Positions 36,120-47,385 of a stretch of 64,000 nucleotides of DNA are shown piece after piece; within the stretch, counting starts at the first letter, position 1, and each line of letters begins with the position of its first letter. This stretch comes from Metallyticus violacea (lineage: Eukaryota > Arthropoda > Insecta > Mantodea > Metallyticidae): the NCBI GenBank assembly GCA_030762175.1, contig CM060833.1, positions 165,515,001-165,579,000 on the forward strand. Direction: 5' to 3'. Both the position numbers and the translations under genes were made by a program. The notes beneath the pieces are model-generated. The model made no database searches and had not been told where the DNA came from. It saw only the letters and a list, made by a program, of their open reading frames with translations.

Positions 36120-37381
36120 TACGAGGGTAGGTCCATAAGTTTCCTGCCTAACTACTTTCTAGATATAAAGACAAAAACTATATTTCACTTTTCTATATAA
36201 TTATTCTTTATTGCAATACACTTCTCACATCTTTGAATTAACATTTCAATTCCCCTTCTTTCAAAATAGTCGGAAGTCTTGTCTACAAAATGGGCATAAA
36301 CAGCATCCATCACTTCTTCGTCACACTTAATTTTCATTCCTCGAAAGTCCTTCTTGAGTTTTGAGAAGAGGAAATAGTTACTAGGAGCTAGAACTGGGCT
36401 GTAGAGTGGATGGTCGAGCTCCTTGAATCCACACTTTTCACAGTTTCCTTTGCAACAAGAATTGTTGTAGTGAAGAAGGCGCACACCACCACTCAGCTTT
36501 CCTCGCCTTTTCTCTTTGATGGAAGCACGTAATCTGTGCAGTAGGCCAGCATAGTACTCCCCATTTACTGTTGTATTCATCTCCTTGATGTCAACGAAGA
36601 GTATTCCTTCATAGTCCCAAAAGATTGTGGCCATGATCTTTTTGGTTGACTGAGTTACCTTGGCCTTTACAGGCGGTGCTTCACCAGGTTTACAATATTG
36701 ATTCCATTTTGAAAAAGGGATAAATCATAGTCATAAGTTGTACTCCCGTAACAATTGTTTGCATAACTTCTCTCTCGTTGCCACGGCAGAGCTCCAAAAT
36801 TGTCTGGCAACAGATGATTCGTTGCTGTTTTTGAACTGAGGAAAGAAGTCTAGGCACTAACATTATTCGTGTTTAAATGATCATGAATAATTGGAAGAAC
36901 TGTTGTTTTAGAAAGGCCTAACTTTTTGCTATTTCTGTAACTATGAGCGGCCGGTCTTCCATAATTTCTCCTTCCTCAAGAACGATGTTTTCAGGAATGA
37001 GCAGCTCCAAGGGTGGACCTGCACGCTCTTCGTCTTCAATGCTTTCTCGACCCATTCGAAAAAGTTTGGTCCGTTCTTTTGCGGTAGAATGTGAGGGGAA
37101 TGCTTCCCCATATACACCGTCCAATCGCTGTTTAATTTATTTGGAGTAAGTCCTTCATTTATAAAGAACTTAATAACAGCTGGATACTCAATTTTGAACA
37201 TGTCACAATCTGCTACACATAGCCTTCTTTATGCAACTATATCTGAACAACTGAACCCAACGGAGCGGAAGCTACAGCTGCAATTTACTTAACTGATAAG
37301 GTATGACATAAGATAGATAAGACTATGTGAAGGCCATAGTCCTTATTGGCGAAACCGGGAACTTATGGACCTATCCTCGTA
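36120..37381 (-). mobile_element. Mariner element M2, both ends present
   Basis: Terminal inverted repeats of about 28 bp: tacgagggtaggtccataag at 36120 and its partner (reading tacgaggataggtccataag on the minus strand) ending at 37381. TA at each end is the expected target duplication. Length about 1.26 kb is normal for mariner. The transposase on the minus strand is dead (separate entry), but the intact ends could in principle be moved by an active relative. Confidence 0.93.
36185..37201 (-). pseudogene. Mariner transposase M2, all three catalytic Asp replaced
   Basis: Starts at the ATG at 37201. The first 20 or so residues match M1, then a frameshift follows. The C-terminal half (36185-36634) is open for 149 codons. 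Compared with M1, the first catalytic block reads GVQLM instead of GDETM, the second reads LLHYNN instead of HDN, and the third reads APSNYFLF instead of APSDYFLF. All three metal-binding Asp are thus gone (to Val, Tyr and Asn). Several frameshifts also break the middle. The protein could not catalyse transposition. Confidence 0.88.
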
Positions 37382-37555
37382 TAATTCGGCACTTTCGAAT
37401 ATCCTCTGTCAAGATATCAATTCTTAAAGGGGGGGAAAAAAGTGGTGAGAACAACTATTGACCCGTGAGTTTAACGCCAATTGTTTTTTAAGATAATGCA
37501 ACACTTAATTGTTCAATACTTGCAACAAAGAGGCTGCTTTTTAATTTATAAAGAG
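37382..37555. other. Short unassigned spacer
   Basis: Between mariner M2 and the first readable reverse-transcriptase motif. It may hold the decayed upstream part of that element. Confidence 0.35.
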
Positions 37556-37794
37556 CTTCTCATGCCTAAGCCAGATTATTTCTTGTTCCAGGATCTAGTC
37601 GAATACGTGATGACGCTGGGAAGGTTGACGCTGTAGTGAGAGATTTTAGTAAGGCCTTAAACTTTACACGCTATCTTATTGCTAGAATTATTGCATGTTG
37701 AATTAGATACAAGAGTAATATATTGTATTCATGAATTTTTAAAATTGGGAGATAATGTCGGAAGTAGGTCCCCGGAGACCGGTAATCGGACATT

Positions 37795-38093
37795 TCATCT
37801 TCATAGCCTTATACAGCCCCCTATGGACTTAACCGCGACCACCGTTGTGTCTTCTACCTCCATCGCAGGATATTATTGGTAGAGGGCAGTATTGCAAGGA
37901 GGCATTTGATCAGCACACCGCATCCTGTCGATCGTTTTATCGGGGATTACTAGTTGGAAGATCTCTCCACGAGGCAGCTTCCCAATTGTCCTCACCTCCC
38001 TAACTTAGAAAAATTCTTAGGTAGGTCCCGGGAATCGAATACGCGTCTCCCTGCCCGCAATCAGCAACGCTAACCATTAGACCAAGGAGGCGA
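37795..38093 (-). mobile_element. SINE-C copy 2, inserted in the reverse-transcriptase relic
   Basis: On the minus strand: cgcctccttggtctaatgg (A box), B box region gtattcgattccc, body with gaggacaattgggaagctgc. Flanks taatcggacattt (37782-37794) and taatctgacattt (38094-38106) match at 12 of 13. The reverse-transcriptase reading stops on one side and resumes on the other, giving the order of events. Confidence 0.85.
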
Positions 38094-38668
38094 TAATCTG
38101 ACATTTATTCTTCTTAATTTATATAAACAATCTTCCAATTTGTATGAAGTCTAGACTTATATTATTCCCACACGGTTATATACAAAGAGATAAGGAAAAG
38201 CTGATATTGAAATTTTGTAGAGAGTCGCACGAGGTTGGTATGTGCTAAAATAAAAAAAAAAAAAATGAACATAAAAATGTATATCTCTCATTTAACAGAG
38301 GGGGAAAATTCTTAATGGCTATCGTATTGATGGGAAAACTGTCCCCCAAGGAAAATAATGCAAATACTTAGGAATATATTTACGTGAAAAGCTGGGGTGA
38401 GAGATTCAAGTGAACTAAGTAATGCGAAAAGCTTGGAAGGTTTTGCATTTCCTTACGAGAGAGTGCTTAGAAAGGAAAGCGGGTGTTCAAAAGAGTTAGC
38501 GTATAGGTCCGTTGTTCTTCCGATAATGGAATATGAAGCATCTTGCAGGGATAGGAAAAAACCAAATAGACACTCTCGAGAAGGTATAGAGATCGGTGGC
38601 CTAATTCGTGAAAGGAGGCAGAGAATTAAGTTTTAAAAGGTGCAGGATGAGAAAACCTTGGCACAAGC

Positions 38669-38734
38669 AAAAAAAAAAAAAAAAGAAGAAGAAGAAGAAG
38701 AAAAAGAAAAAGAAAAAGAAAAGAAAAGAGAAAA
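38669..38734 (+). repeat. Purine microsatellite A(n), (GAA)n, (AAAAG)n
   Basis: About 65 bp of pure purine, mixing A run, GAA and AAAAG units. It lies exactly between ...KTLAQ and the next block of the reverse-transcriptase relic, so it expanded inside the dead element. Confidence 0.9.
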
Positions 38735-38939
38735 TTTATGCAGTTTATAAGGGCACAGGGCATGGGAGGAACTTGACCTTAAACTTAACATATCCTCGAA
38801 TTGCTCAAGAGGAGAGCATGTATGTCAAATTCAAGAAAGGCAACAGAGGACAGACGTAGGAAAAGTTTCGTTCTTAAAACAGAACCATCGATGAACTGCA
38901 GGAGTCTTTGAGGAGTATCCAAAAAGGTTAAGATAAATA

Positions 38940-39890
38940 CGGCTGTTCCAATAATGCATGATCATAGTTGTTTTTAAACATATCTTTTCTCATCCTCATA
39001 ATTTTGAGGATATTTCTCAAAGTAGTCCCCGTTGGATTCAGCGTTTCTGCCAGTCTTCAAGGACATGCTGGAAACCATTTTTGACAGGTCCTTCAAAATC
39101 GTCTCTGCAGTCTTCACTACTCCTTCTGATGATGAAAAAGTCATAGGGACAAATCTGGACTATAGGGAAGATGAGGGAAACACTTCACATTGACTTTTCA
39201 GCAACAATATTTGCAATGTGCAGCCAAGCATTATCATGGCGCAGCTTGTACAGAAATGTGGTATTTTGGTGTGATAAGACCTTGCGGACATTTCCCAGTT
39301 ACTGTTGTGTGTGCTGGTACGACTTATGAGATGACTACAGCTTTCCCAGAAGCAGCAACCACTTTTCCGCTTATGATGGAGATTTCTAAACAGTTTTGTG
39401 GTTTGTTCTCAGGATCGAAATGCTTTGTTCAAGGTTAATCAGTTTACATTTGAAATAAACTCCGCATCTTTCTGAAATATGATTTTCAACTACATGCAGA
39501 CCGATATTCGAATGCCCTTTTGTTCGGGAATCAGCAGCCGTCGCATTTGCAACTTTGTAGGTGATTGGCATCCTGTGAAATTTTCAGAACTTGTGAAAGT
39601 GTTTTTGCAACATTCGACGATCCCCTATCCCAATGACAGTAGTGATGTTAATGTTTTCTTCCGTTAGAGCACAAACTGGAGATCCGGGTTTACTTTCCTT
39701 TTAAACCGATTGCGTCCCAATCTTTTAAACTTTTCAAACCTTTTTCAAGCTGTGCCATAGGGAAGAACAGGACTCTCCGTAGATATTCTGTAAAATTGCA
39801 CATTTGTTGAAGCGATAGCAGAATTTCAGAAAAGCATATTGTTTGTCGAGTGTCACCTCCATTTCTGCTGTAGACGGAACTGAACATATT
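38940..39890 (-). pseudogene. Old mariner-like transposase, second decayed lineage
   Basis: Minus-strand motifs in correct order from high to low coordinate: an N-terminal region with LEKGLKSLKDWDAIGL (about 39700-39760; family '..F..GR.SLED..R.G'), CALTEENI (about 39640-39670), HFDPENK (39402-39422), LRHDNAWLHIA (39208-39243; second catalytic Asp retained in HDN), PHLPYSPDLS (about 39140-39175) and a C-terminal GDYFEK-like text near 39020. Stops interrupt throughout. The wording is nearer to the Mos/cecropia-style 'DPENK..S' mariners than to M1-M4. No terminal repeats found. Confidence 0.65.
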
Positions 39891-40020
39891 TCAACTTGCA
39901 AACCTCTCACAGTCGAGAAACTGAAGTGACAACAACATCATGTGTAATTGTACATTATGCTAACAAAATATTAATGCCTATAAATTATTATGTCAATTGT
40001 TTATTGAATAGCGTATAAAC

Positions 40021-40288
40021 CTGGTGACTGAGGTCGTTAAGGCGCGGACTCGTGAGCGGGAGGTCTGGAATTCGAATCCTGCCCGAACCGTCTTCCCTGA
40101 CTGAGGTTTTTTCCAGGTTTTCCTCAGTCCTCATAATGGCAAATGCCGTGGGGACCTGGAACGTTTCCTTCCTTTAAAAAAAAAAAAATTCTTTCTCAAT
40201 TTATCATTTCATCTCCTGTATCATCAGTGTCTACCGCATGTGGTGCCTCAGTAGCAAAAACGGGCGTTGAGCAATATTAAAAAAACCA
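40021..40288 (+). mobile_element. SINE-B copy 6
   Basis: The head begins ctggtgactgaggtcgttaagg, with B box mutated (gaattcgaatcc). The body is shortened around gtggggacctggaacg. The tail cgggcgttgagcaatattaaaaaaa differs from the family end. Older copy without clear duplication. Confidence 0.9.
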
Positions 40289-40317
40289 AGCATATAGTTC
40301 ATAGATTAGCTTTTGCA

Positions 40318-40947
40318 GTTGACGTGTATTTAATTTGGTTGAAATACACTTGATTAGGTTGTCGTGTGTTTAATTGGACTGACTTAATTAAATTAAATTA
40401 AAATGTGTTAATCTACGTATATTGAAATGTATTAAATTATGTTGAAGTGTATAAACTATATTGAAATAAATTATGTTGAAATGTATTAATCTATACTGAA
40501 ATGCACTAAATTATCATATGTATTTAATTGATATGTATTTCGTTAAGTTGACGTGTATTTCATTAGGTTTACATGTATATAATTAGATTGGCATGTATTT
40601 AATTAGATTTAAATATATATAATTAAGTTAAAATTTATGACATTATTTTGTCATGCATATAATTACTAGAAATGTATCCAATTAGGTTAATATGTATATA
40701 ATTAAGTAGACATATATTTAATAAATTTGAAATATATTAAACATGTCAACATGTATTTATTTAGTCTAACACGTATTTAATTAAGTTTTCATGTATATAA
40801 TTACGCTGTCATGCATTTAATTAGGTTCACATGTACTTAATGTATTTAATTATGTTGATAGGCTCATACGTGTGTTGTAGTGCTTTTATTCGCATTGAAA
40901 TGCATTTAATTATGTTGAAGTGTATGTAAGAGGTTTTCATGTATAAT
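40318..40947 (+). repeat. Degenerate minisatellite, about 20-bp period
   Basis: About 30 diverged units of the form rttgacatgtatttaattag. The clearest run, with exact 20-base spacing, is about 40532-40840, for example gtttacatgtatataattag followed by attggcatgtatttaattag. Earlier units are more irregular. Nearly all units keep atgta-t and aatta cores. No coding content. Confidence 0.9.
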
Positions 40948-42939
40948 TTTACATATTGATTTCATTGTTTCTCCACTGCCATCTAGTATGAGTTCAACTG
41001 CTGATTGAATATTCACATACCTACACACATTTAAGATTACAGTTTCATATTCAGTCCAACCCTGCATATGAGTAAACGTGTTTCAACTTTTCTCACTCTG
41101 GAAACGTTTCTAGAATTCCTCAATACGAATATTGTTTGTGCCCTCCGGTGAATTTTCTTTCATTTCTTCCATATCAACGAATCACTGCTGTTTCAACTTT
41201 TCTGCATCGAGAACAAACGAAACTCGCAGGAAGCGAGAGATTGGGCGGATGCAGGTAGAGGGTGGGGAACAAACGCCGCGTTGCTTTACGCAAAGAACTG
41301 TCAAGGAGCGCTGCCGTGACGCAGCAGCCAATCCCAGCTTCTCCATAATTCTGGCGTCTTACGTCGCCCACTCTAACGCGACCTTCAGAAACTTGCTGGA
41401 TCGTCGTTTGGGAGATTTTGTTGATTGCAATGCGAACTTTTTCGATGTTTTTTTAATAATTTCTGCTATTCTAAGTTGGCCAGATCCATGGTAGGTCTTC
41501 AACCAATCTAGCTTTACTTTTAAAATGACAAAACCACCCGCAAAGCTGTATTATACAAAAAGTGAAGTTCTTTAAGCAATAGCAGAATTTGTAGCTGTGG
41601 TTTTATTCAAAAGAAAACGAAAGTTCACAAAAGAATTTACTTCTTGTGGTCAACCATAGCAAAAGCTTCTACTACATGTACTTCTACTTTCGTTTTTAAA
41701 CATGCATTTCGGAAAGCGTCCAGTCATCGTAAAATAACTTTCTTAGCACAGAATATGAAAATCTGCACTAACGACACTTACAAGTAGCATGTAAGGTGTT
41801 TCTAGAGATGACAATGAATACAAACTGGACCAAAAGACTGTCATCATCGGAAATGCTCGAATCAGACATGTTTGGTACTGCCGCACATTAAAGTCTTATC
41901 TTCAATGATGAAAAAGGCCTGCATCCTTATTCCAGATGGTCGGCGAATAAAAAACAAAGTGCTGTGCAAATTTGATATATCTGTCGGCAGTGCCAACAAA
42001 ATCACCAACCAGTTGAAATACTCCAGGATTTGCGCTAAGTGAGTTCTTCGAAGCCTAACTACCGATCACAGAGTTGCTGATTCCTCATCACAAGTGATTT
42101 CTTGTCCGGCATCATAAAACTTGAATTCATCCCTTAGAGCACCAGATTTGAAAATCCATGTAGTATTATCATACACGGAAAAAATGTTCAAGATTTAAAT
42201 GAATTTATCAGCTTCCACCCCCCAAATAAATTAAAATTAACATATTAATTAATTGTATGTAGCTTTTCTATTTTAACCGTGATTGTAGTGTCCTGTCTCT
42301 CCTGCACATGTGTTGAAGTATTGTTTGCTAAATGTTATTCTCGTACTGGGGTGCAGAAATGCCCTAGTCATAAAAACTTCACCTGGGAATTTGAGACAGG
42401 GAAGCCTTTGCATATTGCAAACGGTATTCTTATAAATGAAGCAAGCGAACGGGAAATCAACCGCCATTACTTGGAGGAATTCTAAAGCAGGGTTGTAGTA
42501 GATGTTTCCTTTGTATATTGTTAGAGAATTTTGCTTTTATCATATTAGGTAAGAGTAGGCGTAATAAACATATGCCAGCTATGAGGGTGAAAAGACAAGG
42601 CAATAACCTCTCGATACTTGAGCTAACTGTACATGTGGGTGAATACTGAGTCACGTAGGCATGACAGCCAATAAGAGTGATCAGAAGGACATTATGCGAG
42701 TCCAATACCCAAATGGGAATTCTTAGATGAAATAAAATATTCTAGCTTTTTCTAAGTCATATTTTGAAAGAATAAAGACAGCGTGGGAAAGAATGGCCGG
42801 CTTCAAGGTTTATTTAAACCTATAATTTTGCGTTATGCAGACCATCAGTTGTTAGTTGTGGGTCAGTCCAAGCACTCAGTTGATGCTGTATCAGTATTAG
42901 TGGTCAGTTGCGTCAGTTATACTAATGGAGTTATCACCC
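40948..42939. other. Unassigned region
   Basis: gtttcaacttttct occurs twice (41078 and 41191), with a GC-richer zone at about 41215-41440 after it. 41806-41850 is half of a dispersed pair (separate entry). No gene recognised. Confidence 0.45.
41806..41850 (+). repeat. Dispersed repeat pair, copy 1
   Basis: tagagatgacaatgaataca with the following aactgg...ccaaaagactgtcatcat corresponds to 45828-45873 (tagaggtgacaacggatacg ... aaaaggctgtcatcat). Source family unknown. Confidence 0.65.
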
Positions 42940-42953
42940 AGAGTGTTATTATT

Positions 42954-43243
42954 TTCTTTAATAGTGTTTAACGCCCGTTTTTGCTACTGAGGTACCACAG
43001 GCGGTGGACGCTGATGATGCATGAGATGAAATGAAATGATATATTGGGAAAGGAATATTTTTTTTTAAAGGAGGAAGTGTTTCAGGCTTAAGTTGAGGGT
43101 ACCTCCCCGGCATTTGCCATTTATGAGGACTGAGGAAAACTTGGAAAAAACCTCAATCAGGGAGAACGGTCCTGGTGGGAATAGAACCCTTGACCTCCCG
43201 CTCACGAGTCCGCGCCTTAATGACCTGGGCCACCTGTGACGGT
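42954..43243 (-). mobile_element. SINE-B copy 7 with target-site duplication
   Basis: Minus-strand and full length, from the reversed tail (taatagtgtttaacgcccg) to the reversed head (ggccacctgtgacgg). agagtgttattatt stands on both sides (42940-42953 and 43244-43257), a perfect 14-bp duplication. Confidence 0.94.
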
Positions 43244-43359
43244 AGAGTGTTATTATTCAGCCGTAGCAGTTTTATTGAATTTCTCAGAGTATCAGAGTGT
43301 ATCAGTAACAGAGGGTCATTTATGACTGTCATCGTCATTGTTCAATGCATTTTCTATTT

Positions 43360-44665
43360 AAAGAAACAAATGTATAACAAGACTCTCAATAGATATTTTG
43401 TGAGGCGAAATGTCATGTAATTTTTAGCTTTTTTCTTTTGCACATATTGAAATTCTTTGTGTGCGTTTTAAAATGCGTAAATAAAAAATCCACAACGACC
43501 GCTAAAGACCAGATGGAGTATACAAAATTCATCGTGTGTTGAACATCATTGATCCTCATAGTTAGTGCAAAAGTGATTTTAATAACGCAAGAAATTCCCC
43601 AAGGACTAACGGCTGGTTTCTTAAAGTGGAGCAGACTCTGAACAGTAAAATGTTTCGTCTCTTAATACGACAGATCCCCTTGTCTCCGGATCACAAAAAG
43701 TCGAGCAAAGAAAGAAGAGGTAGCCCAGGTAACAAGTCAGCAGTAAAATCATCGGAGAGGAAAGAAAGAAAAGCATCATGAGGTCTCATCAATTATAATA
43801 AAATCATTTGACTCCTTTTCCCCTACTTTTAATTCCCGCTGCAAAATAAAACCTTCAGCCGCTAAAGCCATAAGTTAACGCAGTTCTGCGCATTCATCCA
43901 CACAAAGATATGACTAAAGTTCCTCTTCAGGACAATAGGAAGTCGTACACAATTCTACAATATTTAACTTCGGTAGAATGTATCCTTTCTTATTGATCCT
44001 ACATGTTACGTATGCACCTTCTAATTTCCCTCTCTTCCGTCCTCAAAAACAGGATGATGACGAAGTCTAACTGTAGTATAAAGACGACTGAGAGAGACCT
44101 GCTGCTTTTCATTGAGACGACATACATGCTCTGATATCTAGAAGGTACAAAGCCATCAATTTGCAAGAGCAATACAGGGATATATAGCACTGTAGAACTA
44201 AAGTATTGGGGATCAATACAGTGCATCTGAAATTGAATAATATCCTATTGTATTAATTATTGAACGCCCAGTGTACATTTGGATAAGCAAGTCTTGCATG
44301 AAAAATTCAAATCCAGGTGTATCTTAGCAGTAAAACTAATTAGATACACAAAACTTTAGGGACAGAAACAAGTTGACAAAATATATGTATATTAACCAAT
44401 TCGAGAAATTAGGCAAGCTGCGTTTTCTACCTGGGTGGATATATTTAAGCGCCAGATAGAAATGAACATTTGGGGTCGATAGGGCCTGTGTTATTTTGCC
44501 CCCTTTTTTTTTTTTTTTTTTTTTTGCCAATTTTGGATCGTTGTGGATTTTTTATTTACGCACACAAAGAATTTCAACATGTCCAAAAGAAAAAAGCTAA
44601 AAACTACATGACATTTCGCCTCACAAAATATCTATTGAGAATCTTGTTATACATTTGTTTCTTTT
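43360..44665. repeat. Long inverted repeat, arms 43360-43498 and 44538-44665
   Basis: The right arm is the reverse complement of the left with only a few differences. The left arm has a 12-bp extra ttttaaaatgcg. Shared words include gtgaggcgaaatgtcatgta and taaataaaaaatccacaacg. The 1.04-kb spacer holds no recognised gene; a T run (44504-44525) lies just before the right arm. It could be a foldback-type DNA transposon with the arms as terminal repeats, or a local inverted duplication. No target duplication was found next to the arms. Confidence 0.85.
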
Positions 44666-44990
44666 CAAGCACTCAATCCTATCACTTAAGCAGAACCTTA
44701 ATTAGTAAAAGGAACGGACCCTTTCCTCGGGCATACAAATACCAGCAAATAGAGAGGATGAGGGAAGTACTGCAGTTTTGAATATTCCTTCCAAATGATC
44801 TTGTATGTACCTACCCGAGACAATTCTAGGAAATTTGTGGTGGGGGACTTCTCAGCTGCATAAATATAGCAGTAGAAACAATTGTAAGCGAGAAAGTTGA
44901 GAGCGGTACGGCTGTGCAATAAACCGCCCTTACTTTGTTTTTAGCTCAGAAATAAGAGAGCTTAATTCCCCTATAAAAGCATATAAACAG
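44666..44990. other. Unassigned spacer
   Basis: No gene recognised. Confidence 0.4.
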
Positions 44991-44993
44991 AAA

Positions 44994-45264
44994 ATGAATT
45001 CAACCAGAAACTACTGCACAATTTTTGCTCATTCGCCAGGACTATTCAAAACTACTTTACTTTATCTTGATCAACATTTCCATGATGTCCTGAAAAGTGA
45101 ATGTTCTGTAGTAACTGGTATGAGTCCTATCGAAATAGCTTGTTTTAAATATGCTCCAATCACTTCAGTGGAAGTAGAACACTCTTTTTCCATGAAGAAA
45201 AATCTTCTCTCTGACTATGATACCTTGTAAAAACACCTTGTTGTTGCTTGTAAACAAGAAAAGT
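44994..45264 (+). pseudogene. hAT-like transposase C-terminal fragment
   Basis: The frame reads FKYAPITSVEVEHSFSMKKN and LLSDYDTL, then a TAA (45228-45230), then KHLVVACKQ. This fits the conserved '(F)KYAPLTS.DVERSFS.YK..L..(D)...F...NLK.HLV..CN' end of a hAT-related transposase family, in the region used for dimerisation. No upstream zinc finger or catalytic domain is visible. The in-frame stop and isolated position make it a dead fragment. Confidence 0.6.
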
Positions 45265-45721
45265 AAGCGTAAGTGCTTTAATTATGTGCAAAAGAAATTA
45301 TTAAGTATCTTAAATATCAATTTTCATTAATTAATCTCTATTTTCAATTTTAATAAATGCCTATTTTCAGTATTTTAAATATCTTTTTGCCTGCCCATTT
45401 TACCCAAAATAAATGTCCGAACTTTCGGGCTATGATAATAAATCTACCAAAATATAATTTGGGGTTGTGTTAGGCATCAGCCTAACCTGCATCTTTCGAC
45501 TCAAAAGAATTTTTAATACTACAAACTTTTTTGCATGTTTCAGCCTGGAGTAAGGCGGGATATTTATAATTGGAGTACGTTGCCAAGGAACAAGTTGCGG
45601 TTGGTAAACATCGCAATTTATTACCAAGTGCACGCTCTGCTCCATAAATTGAACTGCTTTGAGCTTCACTTTTTTATTCATAAGAGTGAAAACTTTGAAG
45701 CAATGGCTTACAAGTACTCTT
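45265..45721. other. Unassigned spacer
   Basis: No gene recognised. Confidence 0.4.
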
Positions 45722-45740
45722 CACACACACACGCACACGC

Positions 45741-45785
<45 letters not shown>
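45722..45785. repeat. (CA)n microsatellite with interruptions
   Basis: About 64 bp of CA units; the first third carries three CG interruptions, and the last 38 bases or so are pure. Confidence 0.97.
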
Positions 45786-45786
<1 letters not shown>

Positions 45787-45827
45787 CCTTCGCTGACATT
45801 CCGAGTTGATTTAGCAAGGTATGTGTA

Positions 45828-45873
45828 GAGGTGACAACGGATACGAACTTTGGGCGAAAAGGCTGTCATCATT
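45828..45873 (+). repeat. Dispersed repeat pair, copy 2
   Basis: Partner of 41806-41850. Same orientation. Confidence 0.65.
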
Positions 45874-47385
45874 TATTTTCCAAACTACAAGGAACATGAT
45901 CTGGATTTCGCTCTATTCCTATATGCAAACTGTATCTCATGCAATACAAACGTGTTGGCCAAACTTTAAGCATTGTATTTATGTAGTAGCATGTATTTAT
46001 TGTCCAATATTAACAAAAATTATTTGTATAACACGTTTGTATGTACCGTGATATTTATTTCATAAACACTTATAGAGAAAGAAAATTCACTTAATATCAA
46101 ATGCATACATATTGTCACCTAAGTACAAACGCTTAAATATGCCCCCGTATACAAACATTCATACATAAACATATATAACATTTACTTGCACGCACATACT
46201 TTCAGACGCAAAAGAGCCCGCCTATTCCAACAAGGACCATACACTTTGCACAGAAAAGAGCCAAGCGTTGGCCAGTAGCCATTTTCTAAAAACAGATCTC
46301 AACATGCTAACCTATCCTTTTCAACTTGGCAAACTCAGCTCCAAGCGCAGTCAACCTCCATTGTTGGGCACTTCGGTAGCCCATTAGTCGCCTGTTATCG
46401 CCCTCCATGCCTCCAATCTAATCCTCGCTAGACCCGATCAATTTTGCAAACTCTTGACTCATAATATACACATTTCTCTGTTCCATCAGATTTTGACTTA
46501 GTTGTCTAAACTAAGTGATATTTTATCTTTGCATTCTGCCTCTATATCTGTTGATTGATTTTTTTTGTACCTTCCTCCAAACTTAATTATTATTCCTTGC
46601 TTCTTTCTTCTACATCCATCCCATCCCAATAAGCTCTAGAATTCTTTTAATTTTCGCTTGCCAGTATCTTTGATTCCAATTACTAACTAATGTTGGTAGT
46701 ATAAAGCCTTAATAAAGGCAAATTTGTCTGTATTCCTCCCTACTTCAAAACTCGCTTTAGAAACTAGTTTTGGACTTATCTATAACTATGCTGCATACTT
46801 CTACATTTCTTGTCACATTTTCCTTCAAAAATAATTTCAACAATGTGCAGCGTGTGGTTAACAATTATAAAATCATAAGTCAACAATTCACTTCACTTCT
46901 GTACTGTTTCTATTGAAGAAAAATAAACTTATTTACAGTAACTAGTAAGAGAGCAAGATGGTTCAGACGATAATACTGTCTGTGCTCACCGTTGGTGCTT
47001 TCGTTGTTTCCACTGGTCACTTAGGCGAATACTAGGCCAGATATATGAATTTCTCTGCCCTTTATTTCCGCTTATTTCATTTCCTTGTCGTCGTTTAAGA
47101 GAGGCAAAACTAAACGAGACAGGTTGGCAATGAGCGGTGTGCAGTGGTGGAATTTTCTCATTGGAAAAACTTCCCTGACATGTGGTATGAGAGCAAACCT
47201 TTGGAAAAGCTCGAACTCCTTATAGGGGGCGAGGGCAGATGCCCAAAAGACAAAGAATCTGGAAACGTTAGGAACCCGTACTTTCCGCCCCATAAACCTG
47301 GCCGTCTTTCACATCTCGCACTTCATCCCTTCATCTCTGTAGAATATAAAAGGCTCTCGTTAGGCATCCGTGGCTATAAATGAGT
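45874..47385. other. Unassigned region
   Basis: No gene recognised. The plus frame at 47144-47383 is open but matches nothing known. Confidence 0.45.

Larger units (their letters stand above)
37560..38900 (+). pseudogene. Non-LTR reverse transcriptase, degenerate, split by SINE-C
   Basis: Motifs of a jockey/CR1-type polymerase appear in order: GKVDAVVRDFSKALN (37617-37660; family 'DAI.LDFSKAFD', first catalytic Asp retained), LDTRVIYCIHEFLKLG (about 37700-37750), then after the SINE a stretch like 'INDLP..(M)KSRLILF' at about 38140-38175, where the catalytic 'FADD' is replaced by text reading FPHGY. After that come NGYRIDGKTVPQGK (38313-38354), KYLGIYL (38362-38382), SVVLPIMEYEASC (38500-38540) and the distal 'RQRT...NRTI' block near 38830-38890. 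Stops and frame changes are frequent. The endonuclease half is absent here, though an unrelated-position endonuclease relic occurs at 57.9 kb. Confidence 0.75.

Noticed and set aside
35887..36138. 83-codon frame with a hydrophobic stretch
   Set aside because: The frame runs into the mariner M2 end; no start context or motif to support a gene.
40318..40947. CRISPR-like array
   Set aside because: Units are contiguous and degenerate with no spacers; eukaryotic minisatellite.
45722..45785. His/Thr-rich peptide encoded across the CA repeat
   Set aside because: Direct translation of a microsatellite inside an otherwise unremarkable frame.
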